Of a DNA stretch of 64,000 nt, positions 1 through 32,300 are shown piece after piece. A program made the translations under genes and the position numbers. Below the pieces are notes generated by a model. That model had not been told where the DNA came from. It was given only the letters and a program-made list of their open reading frames with translations, and made no database searches. This stretch comes from Luidia sarsii (lineage: Eukaryota; Echinodermata; Asteroidea; Paxillosida; Luidiidae), in assembly GCA_949987565.1 (NCBI GenBank), contig OX465110.1, positions 18,577,481 to 18,641,480 on the forward strand, written 5' to 3'. Numbering within the stretch: the stretch's first letter is position 1; every line of letters starts with the position of its first letter.

Positions 1-65
1 CAGGCCGCTCCACAGTATAGACCCATCTTACTGACGTCACGTTGCTACTAGAAACAGCGAGATCC

Positions 66-600
66 GCCATCTTGGAGTACACACATACGCTTTCGCTCGC
101 ACGTTTGTGTTCGTTTTAATGTTACGTTAGTCATCATGGCAAATTTGAATGCTGCACGGTCGGCTTATTACAGTTCTCTCGACATTCTCGGCTTTATTGC
201 TGGAATAGATCCGTACACAATTATTAACCCGCGACAACCATGCATTTCGTCCATCTTTGTAGCGAAAGTGTACGAGTTGCATCACCTTCTCTTGTCAGTA
301 CAGCGGGTAAACGATAAAAAGGTTTCTTATCACGATCCCCCCTGCTTCCACAGCCAAGGACAGCGCAAAAGTTAACCATCTTTCAACAAAATAAGTACCT
401 CCAATCCATGTTACAACCACGGAGGAATAAAAAGAGATTCCTCCATGGCACAACTTATTAATACTAGAAAAAAGTAGCAGTAGTAGTAGTAGTACAACTA
501 CTACGAGTTCAAAACTTGCCGCCTTGCATGGGGAGTTATTTGTATGCACAGCTGACTTAGTAACGGCGGTGACGTGCTCATGTGTGTAATCCAAGATGGC
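66..600. repeat. TIR-bounded element remnant
   Basis: The left end GCCATCTTGGAGTACACACA (66-85) is matched in inverted orientation by the right end at 581-600, with two mismatches. Between them lies a 79-codon open frame (136-375) that I do not recognise; it could be the start of a decayed transposase. No clear target-site duplication. It sits in the intron before the first VPS9D1 exon seen here. The rest of 1-730 shows no gene, and I found no MIT-domain exon in it. Confidence 0.45.
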
Positions 601-730
601 CCATGAACAAAAGGGTGACATCATCGAAGACGGGTCTATAGCATGCAGGGGCAATCCTGTCATTGAGTACTGTCTGGAGGTCACCCAGGGTCGTTCCATT
701 TTTTTTTGTTTTTTGGGGGGGCCCTTTCAG

Positions 731-20547
<19,817 letters not shown>

Positions 20548-20979
20548 CCTGGCTCCTGCCAGCCTCAATTCGCGTTATTGAAACAAGGGACAGAAATGAA
20601 AATCAGATGCGCACGTAGTATTTCTTATCTTTTTCTTTTTTTACCCCCAGAACTTGCAGAAGGCCCTACGCCACTATTATACCGATAGACCGTATGAGCT
20701 CTGTGCATCAGTTATGTCACGCTCACGTTTCATTCCAGCAGGACCTTGCATCAATGCAAAGACGGAGTGCCAGATGTCAACTTGACCAACAATGGCCTGC
20801 CCGCCATTGTTACGTCTGCTCTCGTAGCGCCGTAGGACATTCTGCTTATTGTAGTGCTGAGATTAACCTCAAGCCAGATGGATATTTGGCGGACTAGACT
20901 AGACACCCGGCGGTTTTGATCCTAGTGAAATTCTTTTAACCGTGAGTTTTAAGCAGTTTTTTAGAATCGTTTTGATTGA

Positions 20980-20985
20980 AATAAA
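20980..20985 (+). terminator. Candidate VPS9D1 polyadenylation signal
   Basis: AATAAA lies about 430 nt after the VPS9D1 stop, the first such hexamer seen downstream. It implies a 3' UTR of roughly 450 nt that includes part of a TTTCACAAAGCCC-type repeat. Confidence 0.5.
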
Positions 20986-21012
20986 AACAACGGAGGAACC
21001 AATAGGACAGGA

Positions 21013-21505
21013 CTGGTGTAATGGTCTGATCCGGGTCCCATGCTCAGATGAGACTGTTACCATATATGGATAAAAACGTCGTGCGTAGCGCGTATGGTAG
21101 TTGTCAATTTCGAAGGCCGTGCTGAGTCAATACGGCCATTGGCAATGCAGCGCTTTCAGGCACGTTCGTTGACCCGTAGTTGACCCGTAGATCAACAACG
21201 CTGAGTACGGAGCCTAGTAACTAGGCCTAGAACTTGCAGTTTTACATTGGGGAAGAAATGCTACAGTTGTTCCCCCGTAATGAGGGTGCATCGTCGATTG
21301 GCTTTATACAATCAGAAGCAAAATATAGTTTGACAAACTGTGTCAAAAACAGCAGTCACACGAAGGGCGCCCCCACGTGCTTGGTTCACTGACTCATCTG
21401 AGCACGCTGATAGCAGCTGAGAACGTTGCTGCAACGTGCTGAGGTGAGCCAGTGACGTCACGGCTCAGCTCGGAACGGGGGCCCCGTCTGAGAGCGTTAC
21501 ACCGG
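21013..21505. mobile_element. ~0.5-kb TIR element, copy 1
   Basis: The ends CTGGTGTAATGGTCTGATCC and, inverted, CCGGTGTAACGCTCTCAGACGG are similar. A second copy in opposite orientation is at 38154-38655. The interior is non-coding and includes GTGAGCCAGTGACGTCACGG. No clear target duplication. Confidence 0.7.
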
Positions 21506-22484
21506 GTCTTGAACCCGAGACCTCCTGCTCGGCCATTTTATACACCCGGAACTCCAAACTCACAGCCTTGGCGGTGATGCTGTTTGCAGGGGCCCTCTGG
21601 ATCCGGCCACTGCTGTTGTCCACATCTTAAACAGAGATTATTATCATCCCACCCTGGGGCACTTTTTGAGCCTGATTCACCACTATTCAAAGTCCCCTCC
21701 CTGCGTAATGGCAGTCGCAGGCACCGTAATGTAGTGGCCCTGCGTGAAGTGGTTGACGTACCAGCGCTCTCACCGTCCGAGCTATCCGGCCCTCAGATGA
21801 GCGGCCTCCGCAAACAGTCAGCTGCTTCTTTGCTGGGGTGGTGTGTGGGGAGGGGGGGATGCTGGTCAGAAGCATTTCTTTTTTTTAAACTGCAGTTATG
21901 AGTCAGGACGGATTTTTATTGAAAGGCCCTCTACAACATTGGTAAAGGTCAAAAGACTAGAGGGGTTGTCCTAAGCCCCATCATGGTGCAGCTCATGCCC
22001 ATTTGCCCAGTGCCGTAATACAATTTCATGTCAGTCATTTAAACCAAACTTTCCATCAGAATCATGTGATGATCCGACGAAGGAGAGGAAATTGACGGGG
22101 GTATTTTTTTATCAACGAATTAGAGCGAAGGAAATGTTTTGCCAGGATTACGTGCAATCAGGGAAGTTTCAAAATCTATTTTTTTTTTATCTTCCAATTT
22201 TAATGTTGTTGTTTATTGGGGGGGGGGAGGGGAGGTGCCCAATTCAAATATCTTGTCTTGCAAGTATCCGATAAAAATGAAAATCAGTTGCAATTTTCTT
22301 TATTTTTGGTCCTTTTATTGAATGTGACCATCCACACATTGCCAAGATACAATAAAAAAAAAAAAACTTTTTCGGACTCTGCAGGAATAAAGCAGAATCG
22401 GCCGTAAAGAAGATTTTTGAAAATGCCGTTCAAATCCTTAGAAATGCTCTTGGTACTCACCTTCAATGTTTCTTGCCCACTCCA
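21506..22484. other. Intergenic, no gene seen
   Basis: I see only AT-rich unique sequence, short G runs and a probable SINE-derived box B remnant near 21510-21525 in reverse orientation. Confidence 0.5.
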
Positions 22485-22961
22485 GGGCCCAATTTCACGG
22501 TTCTGCTTACCATAAGCATAGAATTGACACTTATGGCCAATATTATTTCTCACTTCCGTATGCGCAAAATTAATCACTACTTGCATGCGTGAATTGCTTC
22601 CCTGCCTGGAATGCACAATAAATGTTTGCATTGTCCTCTGCCAATTGTCGTTATTTTCTAATGATTTTCAGCAAAGGAGGTCAAGCAACACCGTTTTTGG
22701 GGTTGAAAACTATACCTCGCCCAAACCTGCGTCGGCGAGAATGTTTGTAGAGGTTTTGTCTGAATTCGCAGTTGCTCTTGAAATTTAGGTCATCAAATTC
22801 GACAGACGACAGCCCTGTTGTTGCATATGCAATTAAGCGCAGAAATTCCGCTCTTGAAGCGCCGAATTCTTGCTTACGTGATCCATGAAATGAAGTCTGA
22901 GCTTTAGACAGCGTTCCGTAAGCGCAGAATTCTGCGTTCAGCAGAGCCGTGAAATTGGGCC
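22485..22961. mobile_element. MITE with GGGCCCAATTTCACGG ends
   Basis: The left end GGGCCCAATTTCACGGTTCT (22485-22504) is matched in inverted orientation by AGAGCCGTGAAATTGGGCCC (22942-22961). The 477-bp interior carries many CTGCTTACG/CGCAGAATTC words in both orientations. No target duplication was clear. Confidence 0.7.
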
Positions 22962-24128
22962 CCCGATGGTGCATTATGTAGCTCCCAGACGCGGCTCGAA
23001 TGTAGTTAGAACGCAGCGGGAGTATTTTAGAATGCCGTTAGACTGGCATCAGAATATTCAGACTGCACTTTGAAAATCCAGGAATTTGCCAAGAACTTTC
23101 GTTCAGACGGCATTTCAGCTCCCTCCGCCACTCTAGTGTGACTAGGGTTTTACTCATGCAGTGAGTATTCGTCGGTGATTTGTGTTGGTTCTGGACTATG
23201 TAGATATTTATTGTCTTTTTTTTTCTTTCAAAGACTGGATGTGCTGAAGTGCATAGCAGCGTACTCTAACTTGTCAAGTCCTCCTTTGGAGAACCACATT
23301 CTACGTGCACAAATAAATGAGTCAGTCGTGTCTATTTAATAAAGACCTACACGCACATTTCATTCATACATTGGTCTGCTGTTTCTGCCTTATTTTGTCA
23401 TCGCAATTTTCTTAATTTTTGCCTCAAATGTCAAATTTTTATATCTCAGATTCCAAAGGCATCTAGAGGGCCGTCAAATGTAGTTATTTACTCCTCGAAT
23501 CATTCAGAATGCTTTAGAAGAGTGTAATAATAAACCAAGATTGACAAAAAAATTGCAGGGCTAACCCTTTGTAGTTTTTGTCATATTTCGAGCAGAATTT
23601 TGAACATTTTATATTGGCTTCAACCTGGGTCTGTGGTTGTGTAGAGGTCCCAGTGTACCTTGCCTCCCGGACATTTTTAGAATGATCTAGAATGAAATCA
23701 AATTTTTGACCAAAATGTATGAATACTGCAAGGGTAAAGCCCTTGCAATGTTCAACATTTTGACCCAAATTGACTTTAGAAGGGATCTGGACGTATCTAT
23801 AGGTCCCAAGTGTTTAATATTGACCCGGAATTGATAATTTCGGACAAAAATATTTAAATTGTTCAGATGCGCTTACAAAAACTGGCAGTCTTGAGGTGTA
23901 AGAGTGTAATATTGACCCCAAATTGATAATACACAAAAATATCCCCTTCAAAGTTCTCCATTTTGGACAATAAAATCAAACTTTTTCAGCTGCGCTTAAA
24001 AAAATTGCCAGTCTTAAGGTGTATGGATGTTCAATTGCCACAAAATAAATCACGCAGATTGAGATGCATGAGATCTGAGCAAAGTATCATTTTAATTCCT
24101 TGAAAGAAAGAAAGAAGACTGTATTAAG
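22962..24128. other. Intergenic, no gene seen
   Basis: AT-rich sequence without recognisable exons. There is a weak internal repetition of TTTGACC/GACCCAAATTGA-like words at about 23700-24010. Confidence 0.5.
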
Positions 24129-24269
24129 TTGATGCTCATTGCAGAGCCTTGTGGAGTCTACTTCAAATTCAATGAGGTTTTGCCCTTACTCGTCGTGATA
24201 AACACCGAGTGCTCAGTGTTAAAAAAATTTTCCCGAGGCCGAGGTCGTGCGGTGGATTCGAATCTACCA

Positions 24270-24485
24270 CGCGACCTTGACCAGCTCGGTGGTCCAGTGG
24301 TTAAGAGGTCCGGACTAGAAATCGGGAGTCGTGGGTTCGAATCCCGCCCGAGCTGCCTGAAATATCTTTTTCAGGCACCGGGCAAAGCACTGAGCACTCG
24401 GTGTTTACCGCGTCAAGCAAGGGCAAAACCTCATTGAATAACCGTACATTCTCCTCGACGCAAACATCATGTTATATCTATGAGT
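24270..24485 (+). repeat. tRNA-derived SINE, family 2 (near full length)
   Basis: The tRNA-like head has box A (TGGTCCAGTGGTTAAGA) and box B (GGTTCGAATCC). The body follows (CGGGCAAAGCACTGAGCACT), then the 3' end CATTCTCCTCGACGCAAACATCATG and TTATATCTATGA. This is the clearest reference copy in the window. Confidence 0.75.
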
Positions 24486-25124
24486 CTACATCTGTGACTT
24501 GAATCCATTAATCCATTAATATTCAGGCTGTGACATTTGAAGACGAATGAGTCGGAGATTCATAGAGTTCTGGGCATTAGTTTCAACAAAAAGTTGGTCA
24601 ACAAGACGGAAAGACCTGACAGTGACACAGATACGACAAGGCACCAGAACAAGGTAAAAAAAAAACTTACCTAAAACCACATAAAAATACATAGTTACAT
24701 TTAAATTTACAAAATTGCATCGATGGAAAAAAACAAAAAAAACTTTAATGGACCCTTTAAGATCCTTCAGACAGATCACACCAGCAACCAAATAAATTCC
24801 AGCAAGACACGATTCATCACACACATTGGTGTACACTTAATACTGTATGTATTGCCAAACAAATGATAACCATGATCTGAGATTTGTAAAAAAATTAGTG
24901 ACATCTTATATTTGACGCTAAATTTCATCCAATTTGATTTATTTAAGTAGTTAGTCATGAGTACATAATGATCTCTTTGTTGTTGATGTCCAACCTCTTC
25001 ATCGGACAGAAAATCAATTGGTTAGAATTCAATATATATATAAAAAAAAGAACAATCTGTCCACTGCTAAGAAATCATTGCATTGAGATATACAAAAGTG
25101 GTTTACTATCACTATTATTATTAC
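24486..25124. other. Intergenic, no gene seen
   Basis: AT-rich, no recognisable exon or complete element. Confidence 0.5.
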
Positions 25125-25350
25125 TTAAATTGATGTACAAAAATGTTGCAAACTGCTTACTTTGTTTCTCATCTGTGTCCTATTCACTCTCTTCCCCCTT
25201 CTTTCTTGTTCATGTATCTGTTTTGTCCTTGTCACTCTGCCTTTGAGAAAGGTCCTGCTAGGATCGAAACATCAGGCCCACTAAATTTTGAGATTTGCAT
25301 TTTGGTAATTTTAGTCAGTAAGCAGTTTGCAACATTTTTGTATATCACTT
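25125..25350 (+). repeat. Repeat family B (GAAACRTCAGGCCC)
   Basis: Contains CTTTGAGAAAGGTCCTGCTA then GGATCGAAACATCAGGCCC, flanked by inverted copies of TTGCAAACTGCTTAC (25145-25159) and GTAAGCAGTTTGCAA. A near-identical unit including the same CT-rich leader is at 45515-45710. Read as protein it gives a spurious conserved frame. Confidence 0.65.
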
Positions 25351-25568
25351 TTATTATTATTACTGTTAAAGTTGCAAAACACAATGAAAGATCTCTTTTT
25401 TCTTTCTTTTTTATTTGTGCTGGATTCACCTCGGACCCAGCTGCATCCTTAACCTTAGATCTTGAGGGTTTTCCTGAGAATACCAGCTGTTCCTAGCAGG
25501 GCCACTACTGTCTGGGGCACTTCAACCCTTACCGACGACCCAACACTCTCGAGCTGTTTTTTTTTCTA

Positions 25569-25964
25569 TAGATCGGTTGCACCGGCGGCCATCTTTGGGG
25601 CCTAGTCTTTGTTCCTCTTGGATAGGCAAGGATAGGATAGGCACTCTTTGTACCTGCATTGTCACTGAATCTTAGGCCGTTTTCGAAATGAAGGCTTAGG
25701 CTCGGGCTTAGGCTTCGGTCATATTAATCCTACTCGGGATTATATCACAGTCATCTATAAACAAGCGTTCGGCCCCAGTTTCCTGGTGAATACACTGTTC
25801 CTTTCAAGCCAACAAACCTTTAAATTCGGAAACAAACCAAAACCTGGATTTTCAGGTTTTGTCAGATGGAGACGAAGCCTGAGCCCGAGCCTAAGCCTTC
25901 ATTTAGAAAACGACCAATATAACACTACAAGGCCCCAAAGATGGCTGCCGGTGCAAACAATCTA
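25569..25964. mobile_element. MITE nested inside another MITE
   Basis: The outer ends are TAGATCGGTTGCACCGGC and, inverted, TAGATTGTTTGCACCGGC, extending through GGCCATCTTTGGGGCC. Inside, about 25677-25915 is a second inverted-repeat element with arms of about 40 bp (GTTTTCGAAATGAAGGCTTA at left, its inverse at right) rich in GCCTAAGCC/GGCTTAGGC. Confidence 0.7.
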
Positions 25965-26379
25965 CAGCCTGGAACTGTATCCAAGTCACTCACTACCAAT
26001 GGGGACACCCCACATCTGCCTCGCCGAGTCCTGATCATAATTTCTGGAACTTCTTCCTTCTCATCCATCTCAACCTCGCAGGCAAACTCGAACCTGGCAG
26101 AGCAATGCTAACTGCTAATCAACTGACCAGCCTTCTCCTTTTTGTCAAGGACGACAATATCAGGTCGCATGTGTTCTACAACATGGCCAGTCTGGATCTT
26201 AAAACCCCACAGTATCTTCAACCCAGTCATTCTCTTCAATCCTCACTGAAACATACCGATACCACTATCCTTCTAATAATTATCATTGTTAGCCTAAATA
26301 GGACCTTTGGGAGACACACTGTTGTCACTAATGTTACCTTAGGTACCATCTATGGGAATGTCTCCCTAAGGTACCATCC

Positions 26380-27005
26380 AGGATAATAATTATTATTATC
26401 ATTATTATTAATATTATGCATAAAAATACAGAGCCTCTATAAAAATAGTTATCAGACCGAAACTTGAGAAGTCATACAAAAATGCTGCAAACTACTCCAC
26501 TGAGACCAATGACCCAAAAATATACAAATCTCAGGAAATCTGAGAAGGCCCAAGTTTTTGATCCCGGTGGGACCCTCCTCAAGGGCAGACTTTGAGGAGG
26601 CTCCACTCAGGATCGGTGGGAAACGCCAGGCTGTCTGACATTTTTAAGTCAAGTAACAAGGTCTCGAAATAAGCTTTTTTTGGGGGGGGGAGGAGGGGCA
26701 TTGACACCTAAAGGCCATTAATAAAAGTGAAGGGGCAGTTATCGCAAATTGCACTTTATCGAGGTTAGGGGTGGGGGTAGGCTGTAAGCCAGGCACTCCG
26801 TGTGTGACATGACTGGTGGTGCCGACTCTCCCTAAAGCCCATGTACTGCCGTGTGCCAAGACTCTGCTTTCCCTACGGAGCCTTGCGGGGGCTGATCAGG
26901 CCTTTCGCAATTGGGAAGTGAGACGGCGGCTTCTGGGAGTGGGTGAGTCGGTGGATGGTAACGCCTAGCTCCCAGGCTGCTTGGAGTGCCTAGATTACAG
27001 CCCAC
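26380..27005. other. Intergenic, no gene seen
   Basis: A (TTA/ATT)n patch lies near 26385-26420; otherwise it looks unique. It lies downstream of both convergent genes. Confidence 0.5.
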
Positions 27006-27009
27006 ACTA

Positions 27010-27595
27010 GGGGGTTGGAATGGGTGGGTGGGTGGGTGGGTTGGTTGGGTGGGTGGGTGGGTGTGTTTGTTGGGGTGGGTGGGTGGGTGGGTGGGTTGGG
27101 ATGGGTGGGTGGGTGGGTGGGTTGGGATGGGTGTTTGGGTGGGTGGGTGGGTGGGGTGGGTGGGTTGGTTGGGTGGGTGGGTGGGTTTGTTGGGGTGGGT
27201 GGGTGTGTGGGTTGGGATGGGTGGGTGGGTGGGTGGGTTGGGATGGGTGGGTGGGTGGGTGGGTTGGGATGGGTGTGTGGGTGGGTGGGTGGGTGGGATG
27301 GGTGGTTGGGTGGGTGGGTTTGTGGGTGGTTGGGTTGGTTGGTTGGGATGGGTGGGTGGGTGGGTGGGATGGGTGGGTGGGTTTGTGGGTGGTTGGGTTG
27401 GTTGGTTGGGATAGGTGGGTGGGTGGGTGGGATGGGTGGTTGGGTGGGTGGGTTTGTGGGTGGGTGGGTTGGTTGGGTGGTTGGATGGTTGGGTTGGTTG
27501 GGTTGGTTGGGTGGGTGGGTGGGTGGGTGGGTGGGTGGTTGGGTTGGGATGGGTGGTTGGGTTGGGATGGGTGGGTGGGTGGTTGGGCAGAGTTT
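27010..27595. repeat. (GGGT)n array beside the TRAF7 stop codon
   Basis: About 585 bp made only of GGGTG/GGGTT/GGGAT-type units on the plus strand, starting 42 nt beyond the TRAF7 stop on the transcript strand. Every few bases there is a run of three Gs, so the plus strand can form many G-quadruplexes. The TRAF7 transcript would read CCCA repeats. Open frames (WVGG repeats, PTHP repeats) are artefacts. Confidence 0.9.
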
Positions 27596-27636
27596 GGGGC
27601 TCGGTGGGAAGGGGTCACTGCTGCCAACAACGTCAT

Positions 27637-29340
27637 TCATCTCATGTCCTTGCCGGGTAAGATGTGATTGCCAAAGCTGCTGTAGGTGATGAGACGGAAG
27701 TACTTGAAGATCTGACGAGAGAAAAAAACCGAAAACGGTTGAAAAAAAACCCCAATTACATAAAAATACCCAACAGGTTAAAAAACTTGCTACAATACTG
27801 ACCTAAATGGCCAAATTTTAAATAACACAAAAATTAGAGGCCCTAAAGTTTTGATCCTTGCAGGAACTTTCTCTACGGCAGAGACGTGAAAATAGAATTC
27901 ATTTATTTTTGAGGGGATGGGGAGAGCTCACCTTGATTTCTTTATCTTCAGAGGCGGTGAAGAGCAGACTGTGCCGAAGGGCGATGGAATGGACACTGCC
28001 CTGGTGACGGGACAGCACCTGCAGTGACAGGAAGTTCTGCAAATCCCAAACCTAGCCACGAAAAAAAAAAAAAAAAAAAAAAAAAATTGAACAATAAAAG
28101 AAAAAAAGGAATATCCTGCATGCTCCAGTAGCCGCACTGGGAAGGAAGATCCTGCTCGCTTCAGTGACCGCACTGGGCGGGAAAGATTCTTCACACCTCA
28201 AGCGCTTCCACCGGGCTTCCTATACAACGATGATAGTTGACAGTGCTGTCCATGGGCCGGCCCCGTGCCCTGCCACTCACCTGCACCGTGTTGTCGTAGG
28301 AGCTGGAGATGACAAACTGACCCAAGGGGCTGGTGGCCAGGTCCGTGACGATCCCAATGTGGCCGCCCAGGCACATGACGTGCTGGTGGGTCACCACGTC
28401 AAACAGCTGCATGTTGCGGTTGTACGTGCCTGTGAAAAGGGAAAGGAGAAGAAGGGGGGGGGGGTGGAGGGGGTGACACGCATTAAGTGTGGCAGAGGTG
28501 AGAGAGAATCGGTCTGACAGTGGGCACTTCAAGCCTATGCTTAGGCTCAGGGTTGGGTTCAGCCTTCATCCTGAGCCTGTGTCTTACCCTGTGCCTGTGT
28601 CTGAGCCAGAGAGAGAGAGAGAGAGAGCCAGGGGCAGAGCCTACCCCAGAGCTTAAGCCCGAGTCAGAGACAGAGCCAGAGAGAGGGCCAGGACATGAGG
28701 CAGAGGCAGTGGCAGCGGCAGAGGCAGAGGTGGAGGCAGAGGCAGAGGCAGAGGTAGAGGCAGAGGCAGAGGCAGAGCAAAAGGCAGAGGCAGGGGGAGG
28801 GGGAGAGGAAGAGGCAGAGGCAGAGGCAGGGGAGAGGCAGGGGAGGGGCAGTGGCAGAGGCATGGGCAGAGGCAGGGGCAAAGTCAGATGCAGGGGCACA
28901 GGCACGGGCAGAGGCAGAGGCAGAGGCAGGGGCAGAGACAGGCAGGGGCAGGGGCAGATACAGGGGCAGGGGCAGGGGCAGGTGCAGACAGAGGCAGAGG
29001 CAAAGAGGTAGAGGCAGAGGCAGAGGCAGAGGCAGAGGCAGAGGCAGAGGCAGAGGCAAAGAGGGAGAGGCAGAGGCAAAGAGGTAGAGGCAGAGGCAGG
29101 AGGCAGGTGCAAAGACAGAGGAAGAGGCAAAGAGGTAGAGGTAGAGGCAGAGGCAGAGGCAGAGGCAAAGAGGTAGAGGCAGAGGCAGCAGGCAGAGGCA
29201 GAGCCAGAAGTCAAACGTAAGTCAAACCTTGGGCTAAAAAGAAGTCTAATAAATCTCGAAAATAAACATTACCGGGGAAGCCACAAAAATGCACACAGAG
29301 ACAGAAGCAGACATTTAGACAGGGCCCACATGACATGAAA

Positions 29341-29371
<31 letters not shown>

Positions 29372-32300
29372 TCACAGCCCCTTCCCTCCTGATAAAAGCC
29401 ACTATTCTCGGTCCCAGGTGTGAGGGATGAACCCTACCTGAGTCATGCTCCTCCTTATGGGACCTGTCCTCTTTGCCATACTCTCCCCTGGTGCCTAGGT
29501 CAAAGGGCAAAGGTCAAAGGAAGCAGTGGACAAGAGAGCACATGCATGGTAAGGCAGACACTAGAAAACAGATGAAGGAATGCAAAGGACCGACTGAGGT
29601 GGGATTCTTCATAGTGAAAAGTGTCTTAATCATACACCGTGTGCACTGCTATTTGGATCATCCAACTGATCGTAAGTTACAATTAGTTTTAGGTGAAAAA
29701 ATGTCGCCTAAATCGGAGAAAGAGATTCAGCAAGTCAATCAGGGCTTGTAGGTACTACTTGCCATACAACTCTCACTGCACGCTCAGTGCACGACTGCCT
29801 GCTGATGGGGAAATACAGGCGGCTCAGGGGAGAGAGGGTTTGTAGGGGATTTGAACCCACGACTCAATGGCGGCTCGCCCGACGGCTACTCGACAGTAAC
29901 TGGCAGCTCAAAGTGGTTGGCAGTGCACCAATAGCCTGCCGACAAAACAAAGTACAGGCAGCTCGGGCGGGATTTGAAACCCGCGTGTTTGCTCTACTTG
30001 ACGTAAGGCAACTAGCACTATGTGTGCTCAGTACAAGATTGCCAGCTTATTCAAACCCGCGACTCCTTCTTTCTGGTGACCAGTTCAGGGTTTTGGGTGG
30101 CTTTTTAGAATGAGTGAATGAAGGGAGAAGGGAAAACAAAAGCCAGACCCCCCCCAAAAAAAAACAAAAAAAAAAAAACAACAACCTAACAACAACAACA
30201 ACAACAACAACAGCCCCAAACCATGCACAAGCAACGGAACACAAGGAAGGACCGGGCAGAAATCTCGGACCACAACACGAAGCTCACGGCAAGAGGTATT
30301 GGTGGGGGGGGGGGGGGTGGGTAGAAGATTCAAGAAGAGAAAATGCCAGACGGCTCACCCATGATGATGTACTTGGGAGTGATGGCCAGGGCGTAGACGG
30401 AGCCGTACTCGTGCTCCAGCTTCCTCTTCAGCGTGAACTGGCCCGTGGCGTCCCATATGGAGACCGAGTTGTGGGAGCCACTGTACAGGGCCTCCTGCGA
30501 GTGCAAACCAATTTTTGTTGGCAAGGCCAAGATTAACATTCTTGCCTCTACGAAAGGTCCTGCTAGGACCAAAAACAACGTCAGGCCCTCTAAATTTCTT
30601 TGGAATATTCAAGACCAAGTTTAACATTCTGCCTTTAGAAAGGTCCTGCTAGGACCAAAAACAACGTCAGGCCCCTAAATTTTTGGAATATTCAAGACCA
30701 AGTTTAACATTCTGCCTTTAGAAAGGTCCTGCTAGGACCAAAAACAACGTCAGGCCCCTCAAATTTTTGGAATATTCAAGACCAAGTTTAACATTCTGTC
30801 TTTAGAAAGGTCCTGCTAGGACCAAAAACAACGTCAGGCCCCTAAATTTTTGGAATATTCAAGACCAAGTTTAACATTCTGCCTTTAGAAAGGTCCTGCT
30901 TGGACCAAAAACAACGTCAGGCCCCTCAAATTTTTTGAATATTCAAGACCAAGTTTAACATTCTGCCTTTAGAAAGGTCCTGCTAGGACCAAAAACAACG
31001 TCAGGCCCTCTGAATTTTTTTTGAATATTCAAGACCAAGTTTAACATTCTGCCTTTAGAAAGGTCCTGCTAGGACCAAAAACGTCAAATCCTCTAAAATT
31101 ATGGAATCGTCAAGAACAAGATTAACAATTTGCCTTTGAGAAAGGTCCTTGTATTTCCTTTGCAATTTTTTTCTTCAAATTTTTTATTTTTTTTTCTAAT
31201 CTGGCTTTCCTCTACTTTGTTCATTCTAACAAAAAAGCCTGGAGTCATCGACTATCGCTGTAACAAAGTATGAAACCATTTCCATTGGCAAACCATTTTC
31301 CCAGTAGCATTCTGATACTGGCCAAAAATAAAAAATCATATACCGGTACATGTACATGTACACTGCTCATGGACTACCACACTGCACTGTGGGGGATGGC
31401 CTACCTTGGAGGGCTCCAGGATCAAGGCCCGGACCCAGTGATGCAGCCCGGTCATGGTGGTCAACGACTCCAGACTATTGGCACACCAGACCTTTGCAAA
31501 GCGATGCGAACAACAAGACAACAAGAAGAGATGAACAGGGAAGGCATTAAGGTCAAACAGTTAGACGGTTTGTTGGGAAAGCTCTCTATCTGCCCATCCA
31601 GCATTGGTGGCCTCTTTCTGACACGGCTGAAGTTACTTCCGGGGCATATTGAAAAACACAAAAAAAGAAAACAGAATCCAAGATGTCTACCTTGATGGTG
31701 GAGTGGCCGGATGAGAAGAGATACTTCTTGTTCTTGGCAAGAGCGCAGATGGCACTGTCATGGGCATTCTGCAGACATGGAGGGACATAGACAGAGGATG
31801 TTGAGACTTAATAAAAAAAGGTTTGCAGGGTGGGTTCACAAAATGTAGGACACCAGTGGTGACGCAGCGTGCACTAGCTTGTGTGTTAGGAGCGGAAGCC
31901 GCAAGGAGCAGGCCTCGAATTTCAGAAAAAAAATGGACTAGACAACAGGTCTAGTAACTCAAGATTCTTACTGGACCTGGGCCTAATTTCATAGAGCCGC
32001 TTAAGCGTGAAAATCCGCTAAGCAGGAAAAGTCTTCCTCGTGTATTAAGCAGGATTACAAATCGCACTGCGATGTGAAGTCATTTTTCTTTTGACTTCAT
32101 TGTATTCCACTCCTCTTTTACTTAGCATGAAACACTAGTAGAGTTTGGGTAGGCAAGCCGATCCTATGGCTATGACTTTTTTTGTGCTTAAGCAAATTTT
32201 GGCGCTTAATTAAGCAGCTCTATGATATTGGGCACCGAACTAGTTTTACAAAACCTGTGCCATAAATAAGAAAAAAAAAAAAAAAAAAAAAATTGCACGC

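Noticed and set aside
136..375. 79-codon open frame as the first VPS9D1 exon
   Set aside because: No MIT-domain similarity, wrong phase for joining to 731, and it lies within an inverted-repeat element.
24280..24360. tRNA gene (also 4393, 40035, 1880, 19588)
   Set aside because: Box A and B are present but acceptor and anticodon stems do not pair; multiple copies with a shared non-tRNA tail mark SINEs.
26986..27689. Trp/Gly-rich (plus) and Pro/Thr/His-rich (minus) open frames
   Set aside because: Translation of the (GGGT)n array; all frames on both strands are open.
30500..31115. CRISPR-like repeat-spacer array
   Set aside because: Repeats are contiguous 84-bp units without unique spacers, in an intron of an animal gene.
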